Assembly (NCBI GenBank): GCA_959347315.1
Contig: OY365807.1
Location: 28,391,310 to 28,455,309, forward strand
Length of the DNA stretch: 64,000 nt
Origin: Bimastos eiseni
Taxonomy: Eukaryota; Annelida; Clitellata; Crassiclitellata; Lumbricidae
Reading direction: 5' to 3'
The number at the start of each line of letters is the position of its first letter. The first letter of the stretch is position 1. A model generated the notes under the pieces. It did no database searches. It was not told the origin of the DNA and was given only the letters and a program-made list of their open reading frames with translations. Of the stretch, positions 58,801 through 64,000 are shown piece after piece. The position numbers and the translations under genes were made by a program.

Positions 58801-60802
58801 TGGCCTGCTGGTCGTATCTTTTAGGCGCATTGACTGAATTCCCAGCTGCTAGTACTCCTTGTGTTATTTCTAAATTTGACCATGTCTCGCATCATACACG
58901 TATGCGCGACGTACTATAGACTGGATTCCTCTTTCCAAGTGCATTGAATTTAGGATCTCAGTCTGGGTCGGGCCGTGCCAGTTAGGGAACTCCCCACTGC
59001 CCAGCCTGTGGAAATTTGTTGTGTTATCTCGAATGGACTTTATATATAAGTCCTTTGAGTGAATGAATGAACGAACGAACGTCACTCAGCTGGAAATTAA
59101 TTAATTCAGTCACTTAAAAGACTTGTATAGCGCCCTTCGCCAATTGACTTGCTGAGCCCAACTCTCACCCATTGCAACTCCGGCGGTAAGGAAGAGTTTT
59201 CACTGTGAGAACTAGATAAATCCGAGGAATTGAGACAGGCAAACATGTGTATAGTTGTTACAAGGAATCCGCTGATCAGACACAAACAACTCGCAGTCGG
59301 GTTTGACAAACAGACCACGTTCGCCACCGATACATCATCGGCCTCTGGGTTAAAATTTAGGTTGCGCCTCTGTGTATATAGCTGAGTATATGCTTTAGTT
59401 GGATATCAAAAGATGCAAAAGAATGCGACGACGGTGGAGGAGGAGAGAGACGATGATGATGACGACGATGACGAGGACCAGAGCAAATACTGCAGCAGCA
59501 AATGTTTACACGTCAGCAGCATTCTATATAAGAGCCTAGACATGAACTATATTAAATATATATGAAAAATGGTACGTATATATGTGTATGTATCATACAT
59601 GCATTAGGCCTATGTATGATAGACTACACGTAGGCCTACAATATTGTATTAATATATATATAGATTCCATATATTATAGGCCTAGTTCTAATATACAATT
59701 GTATATATATATAAAATATATATAAATGTATTACAGACCATATACATGCACACTCGTCAGGTCTCTTGTGCAAGTTCTTCTTCTCTCTGATTGCGTGTTC
59801 GTGCGCGTATACCCTTATTTGGATAAAGTTCGACACCGTAGTAATACTCTTTACCTTATCTGCTTAGAAGTCTTGTCTCGCTGACTGAAAACATTTAGGC
59901 CCACAATCGTATCGACCAACTAAACAGTACTGTACCTACTGTTGTACACGCAACGCATTTTGCATACCAGTGGACATATTAAGCGAGCCAGACAGACAGA
60001 CAGACAGACAGACATACTGTAGGTCTGAGCACACACACACACGGTCAGGTTCTAAACCAATCTGTTAAACGGAAAAAGATCACACTCTCAATTAGTATGC
60101 ATGCTATAAAGGTAAACACTGCGATACAGACTGCCACTGCTTGCACTCTGGCAGTACCAGTCCCAAGCCTGGATAAAGGAGGAGGGCGACAGTGTCGTTA
60201 AACGAAACTGCAACAGACATGGTTAGACAGGCGGACATACGGGGCAAAAGAAAGGGACATAAACTGAGAGATAAAGACGTGGAGTGGAAGCAGCCATGAC
60301 AGGCAGAGACAAAGAACAAGTAATACGAACCGTTAGGACAGGAAGGGCAGCACGACTCAGGGTCTGTGACGGGGTCGACGCAGTGGACCTCTGAGCAGAT
60401 GAATTTCTGGGTGCAGGTCGTCGGTCCACCCTCTGCGGGGCAGACGCATCTCTCACACATCGTCTCGTGGACGGTCGCCCCCAGAGGGTAGACCCGTCCG
60501 TTCGAATGCAGACAGCCCTGCTCCAGACACGATCCACAGCACTCGTCCGACTTCTTGTGGCGCCTGAGGCAGTGCGGCTCCCACAGGCAGTCCTGGATTG
60601 TACATTGAGCTCGACCTCCGTGACGAGGACAGTGGCAGACGGTGCAGGAGTCGGGGCGAAATTTCTCACCCGCTTGGTAGGTGGAGTTACCGTACTGACA
60701 CATCTCCAGCTTCTCCGGCATTTCTATGACCTCCAGCGCCGATGAAAAGGTCACGGTGATGGCCAGGATTACGATCACACAGAAAACCTTTTGACAGAAC
60801 AT
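55724..60802 (-). CDS. VWC2L: VWC2L/brorin-like secreted VWC-domain protein (2 exons, whole gene)
   Basis: Two exons (60331-60802 and 55724-55878) join in frame to 208 aa. The signal peptide is MFCQKVFCVIVILAITVTF plus SSA. Two complete VWC modules follow: C35 to about C94 (CTVCHC, CCGSC) and about 97-156 (CERCVC, CCPSC). A third, shortened module (CKQCQC) ends in TARPC. The layout, length (vertebrate VWC2L is about 220 aa) and the C-terminal pattern NCxxGxxxIxAGxxVKVxxC match VWC2/VWC2L. Those are secreted BMP-pathway modulators found mainly in neural tissue. The intron is 4.45 kb, phase 1, at the CPNG/NNC junction. The donor GTTCGT is weak. The symbol is by family resemblance; orthology to VWC2 or VWC2L specifically is not settled. 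Confidence 0.88.
55879..60330 (-). other. Intron of the VWC gene
   Basis: 4.45 kb of AT-rich DNA. It contains a repeat end with TATAGCGCCGTCC (about 56760), another with TATAGCGCCCTTC (about 59124), a short (CAGA)n run (about 59990-60013) and copy 4 of the CAGTCCCAAGCC repeat. A 91-aa minus ORF at 56200-56475 is not recognised. Confidence 0.7.
60133..60203 (+). repeat. Interspersed repeat, CAGTGCCAGTCCCAAGCC family, copy 4
   Basis: Short version: TGCTTGCACTCTGGCAGTAC, CAGTCCCAAGCCTGGAT, AAAGGAGGAGGGCGAC, AGTGTCGTTAAAC. It lacks the ATGCTATCAC segment of copies 1 and 2. It lies about 130 bp from the VWC exon 1 donor. Confidence 0.8.
60331..60802 (-). CDS. VWC2L: VWC gene exon 1: signal peptide and two VWC modules
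   Basis: The ATG at 60802 is chosen because it opens a classic signal peptide. The exon ends TGCCCTAACG|GTTCGT. Reading on past the donor gives SYYLFFVSACH, a hydrophobic non-VWC sequence, which supports splicing here. Confidence 0.88.
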
Positions 60803-61504
60803 CGCTCTGTGTTCTACGATCAGTTGAATTCTTAATTAAAGCAGATCCTTGTATACAGACTTTTCGCCTTTTAAACAGATTTGTTCGGCAAAATGAAAAA
60901 CGAGACGATGGTTCATACAACTTATACACAAGAACCAAGAGATTAGTATTGCGGCTTATTACTACATTTCTCTTCAATTTCGGTGGCCTGTTACTTTCCC
61001 AGTATCTGCGAACTGTTATCCAGTTTGGCTGGTGACTCTGTTAACCTCCATTTCCCCAACCGTTTCCTCCTCCTTCTCCTCCTCTTCTTCTTCCTACGCC
61101 TACTCCAATAATGAGTCACTTAAACTTGAGCCGACCTTATCTCGGTCTGTGTAGCCTACGCTGGCTACAAAGAAACTGCTAGAACGTCTGAAGGCTATTG
61201 CGTCGTCAAATGTAAGGGCTGTTCCAGAGAAATTATCGATTGCCAACCATCAGATACGTGCTCTCGTTATAATAACCCTGGATGGTGCATACACAGGAAA
61301 AATCTTAGATTTGCGCTGATGGCCTCTCTATGGCCAATGAAGCCATGGGTTGCAGATTGCTAGACATTGTTATCACGTGCTGTAGCTACAGTGTAGGAGA
61401 GTGTAGAGTTTGCTTCTAACCTATGACGAAGTCGTGTGCTGCTCACAGCTGAACGGCAAGATTATGCACGCTTCACTGGTTATATTTCAAAACATATTTA
61501 CAAT

Positions 61505-61580
61505 ACGCTCGACAGTCTAGTAATTAGTGTACTGGACTGTCAGAGCATTAAATTGTGTCTATAGATTTCCGCTCCATCAT
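61505..61580 (+). repeat. Possible tRNA-derived SINE relic
   Basis: GTCTAGTAATTAGTGTACTGGACTGTC, read with interruptions, resembles a tRNA A-box/anticodon-arm head, but the B box is decayed (TAGATTTCC). Low confidence. Confidence 0.3.
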
Positions 61581-62019
61581 GACTCATGAGCCATCTAACC
61601 AACTCAGCTATGATAAGTAGGCCTACACTGATCGTACACTTTGGGGGCGACGATGAGACGGCGAGCGAAAGGATTGGCCGCCCGCTTGCATATGCCAAGA
61701 CTAAGAAAATTAAGTCGCTGACACTTCATGGCATGGCTGCTTATCAGGCCAGCTGAAGGGATTACTTTACTTGTCTTCTTCTATTCGTCAGACGAACTCT
61801 TTGCAGAGTTACATCGCGCGCCAACCGTGGCAGTTACAATTGTTACAGTAGAGCTCACGTTTAAAGCACCCTAGAAATAGGTTGCTACCGACGGTGCTAT
61901 ATAAACGGTCGTAATTACAATTAGGAATGGGCGCCCTACCATCCTTCGACATATACCTGCTAATCAGTCTGCAGTTTTTCTAACTACTTTTAAGACTGTT
62001 CTGTTCGGCCGGGATTGAG

Positions 62020-62095
62020 CTGGATGCACTTCTGAGTAGGGAAACTTGAAGAGGCGCTATATAAAATTATTGTAATAATAATAATAAGAATACAC
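62020..62095 (+). repeat. Repeat 3' end with GAGGCGCTATATAAA and AAT tail
   Basis: CTTGAAGAGGCGCTATATAA followed by an ATA/AAT tail. The same CTTGAAGAGGCGCTATA occurs at 4131. A similar GGCGTTATATAAATAAATAA leads into the palindrome at 14351. Confidence 0.55.
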
Positions 62096-62764
62096 AATTA
62101 TGCTAGATATAACCTAGCCAGTTCGTTGAACCGTTGTAGAAAACGTGTTCATCCACATGATCGTTAAAAAATCATCGTAAATTTTAGGATGATTTCTTAA
62201 CAATTATTTCCTCAAAATTTGGACAACCAAATCGAACGAGCAATAATAGAATTCACTTGTAATGTAAAAACACCAAGGGATCGTGAATTTGTTAATGGCG
62301 ACTTTGTATGTGTGTTCAAATTCTATGTTCTTTCAAGTATCTTGTACTTCTTCCTAGCCTGATCCTGGCAAGACGACAAAATTACAGCTAACATCTGACC
62401 CAAAACAATCAGCTATAGCCTATAGTCTACTACAGAAATCAGAAAAAAACTGCAGCAAAAAAACAATTGGAGGGAACAACAATGCAAATAAGCTGAAGAA
62501 GATTTCAAAATTAAACAGGGTGCAATAAGTATATAAAAATATAAAACTACTTGGTGGGCAATTTGAGCCAAAAGACGGACCAAGGGAAGACGCAAATGGT
62601 AGAATGCTAGCAGACGAAGAATCGTTAAATAAGGATCACTAGTTAACTTAACAGACATTTCACAGAACTTGGACCGACGTGGTTGCAGACAATACATTGT
62701 ATAAACTGCTTAAAGATTTTCTCAATTAACAGCCTATTTCGTCTCTTGGCTTGTATCATTAGGT

Positions 62765-62811
62765 TTGCATAACTTGGCTTGCATAACTTGGCTTGCATAA
62801 CTTGGCTTGCA
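62765..62811. repeat. 14-bp tandem repeat (TTGCATAACTTGGC)
   Basis: Just over three head-to-tail copies. Confidence 0.9.
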
Positions 62812-64000
62812 TTAACTCAGATGCAATTCTATTAATATTCCAAGAGTGTTATCAGCCACTCACAACAGCAGCATTGATGATATTAACGCGCGCATTGTAA
62901 AATCTGCAATAAAAGCTGTATGTCTCTACTTTTGACAGCAATAATATCATGTTCAATAAAAATATTAATTTCCCCTTATATTTTATAAACTTGTCAAGAA
63001 CATTTCATTGAAACAAGCTGGGTTAAGAAAAATTAAAAACTAAAGACAAAATCAATTCAAAACAACAGCAAATCAACTATGATAGAGGATTGGCCACCCG
63101 CTTTATAATTTACCTGCCTAGTGTAGCCTACTAAGCAGGTAAATTACGTTTCCAAGGTTTCTTTATTGTCCTGCCAATAATAATTATGAATTTTTTCGGG
63201 TCATTCAATATTACACAGCTGATATCAGATTAGTTGCGACTGTTAATAGACATTCGTCGTTGAAAGGCTTGACTAAGTAGATGACTTGTAGCCTGACTTT
63301 TAGTAAGCCGAAGACTGTGGTTCAAGTCCCGTGTTTATGGCTGTATTAGAAATGCAATCCAAAACTGCGAAAGCCATTGACAATAATTTTCTCTCAACAA
63401 CTGTGTTATTCAACCTTTCAACGGCTTGATAAGCCACTTGGAAAATTATGGCATTCGTGGAATCAATACCAATTAATTGGCTTAATTACTGATTGCTTAA
63501 CTAATTGACGATGAAGTATTATGCACAATCGTTACCTTTCAATCGCGTAGTCGGATCTGTTGTGATGTACGCAAGGACCATTATTTTGGTCCTCCATTGT
63601 TACCGATAGAGGTCGTAATTAATATAGATATTTCGAATTGGTCTAAGTTGGACATGCTTCACTTTATTGTCTCTGCTTACGATGCTAAAGTAGGCCAATT
63701 TGCTTTCGATAAGAGTATAGGACTATAGTGACCATATAAGCACTTAGAGCCTGGTTGTCTATAATTAGACTCAGGCTAAATACCACAGACACAAACTCAC
63801 AGAGTATCCTGATAAAATTGACTAGTCCTTCTTTCGCTAGGCTGCGGCGCTTTATAGACGTATAACGTGATGGTGGCTTTGCATGGCTGCCGACATTTAA
63901 ATTAAAATTTAAATTCGACTTCTGTGGTAACTTTTCAGTATTCGCTCATACTGTTCTCGCAGATCGTAACCATACAGCAGTTTGTCAGTTTTAAAATGAA
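62812..64000. other. Right-end stretch, no gene seen
   Basis: AT-rich. The only notable item is GGTTCAAGTCCCG at about 63319, which looks like a Pol III B box within a possible tRNA-derived SINE relic (63285-63335). Confidence 0.5.

Noticed and set aside
63285..63340. tRNA gene
   Set aside because: A B-box-like GGTTCAAGTCC is present, but no cloverleaf or intact A box could be drawn; at best a SINE relic.

Overview
This is animal genomic DNA. It has long intron-rich genes on the minus strand, GT-AG splice sites whose phases match across exons, AT-rich intergenic DNA, and many microsatellites, minisatellites, foldback elements and decayed non-LTR retrotransposons. The gene content (a small-conductance Ca2+-activated K+ channel, a VWC2/brorin-like secreted protein and intron-bearing chitobiase-type hexosaminidases) points to a bilaterian, most likely a marine invertebrate. 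Foldback elements resembling the sea urchin TU class make an echinoderm or relative a reasonable but unproven guess.

Layout, left to right, all genes on the minus strand. (1) 1365-23463: part of an SK (KCNN) channel gene. The first recognisable coding exon (N-terminus and S1) is at 23101-23463 and the S3-S5 exon at 1365-1783. The pore and calmodulin-binding parts lie beyond the left edge. The roughly 21 kb between the exons is intronic and carries a 25-bp satellite (9190-9834), an AC-rich satellite (15769-16447), a 103-bp perfect palindrome (14359-14461), a foldback element (17867-18388), LINE relics and long (GTAT)n/(GGAT)n tracts. I did not find the short S2 exon. (2) 23464-31145: probably the upstream region of SK plus intergenic DNA. 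It holds a GC-rich patch, a polypurine tract and two different inverted-repeat elements whose cores are telomere-like CCCTAA/TTAGGG repeats. (3) 31146-41094 and 43913-53554: two tandem, complete nine-exon GH20 beta-N-acetylhexosaminidase genes (891 and 890 aa) with the domain architecture of bacterial chitobiases. Exon lengths are identical except for one codon in exon 2, while the introns differ. (4) 55724-60802: a two-exon gene for a 208-aa secreted protein with VWC domains, closely resembling VWC2L/brorin-like. (5) 60803-64000: no gene seen, only repeat relics.

The hexosaminidase pair is the most informative locus. Both copies keep the signal peptide and the catalytic Asp-Glu pair. Copy A (left) has changed a substrate-pocket WSE motif to WSD. 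From the second half of exon 3 to the first two thirds of exon 5 the coding sequences are almost identical, yet the introns inside that block are different. That pattern suggests exon-restricted or cDNA-templated gene conversion. The other notable signals are the telomere-cored foldback elements, the two-state 25-bp satellite and the 103-bp palindrome.

All calls are by eye from sequence and remembered family features. No database search or computation was run. Exon boundaries of the hexosaminidases and the VWC gene are supported by reading frame, splice consensus and, for the hexosaminidases, agreement between the two copies.
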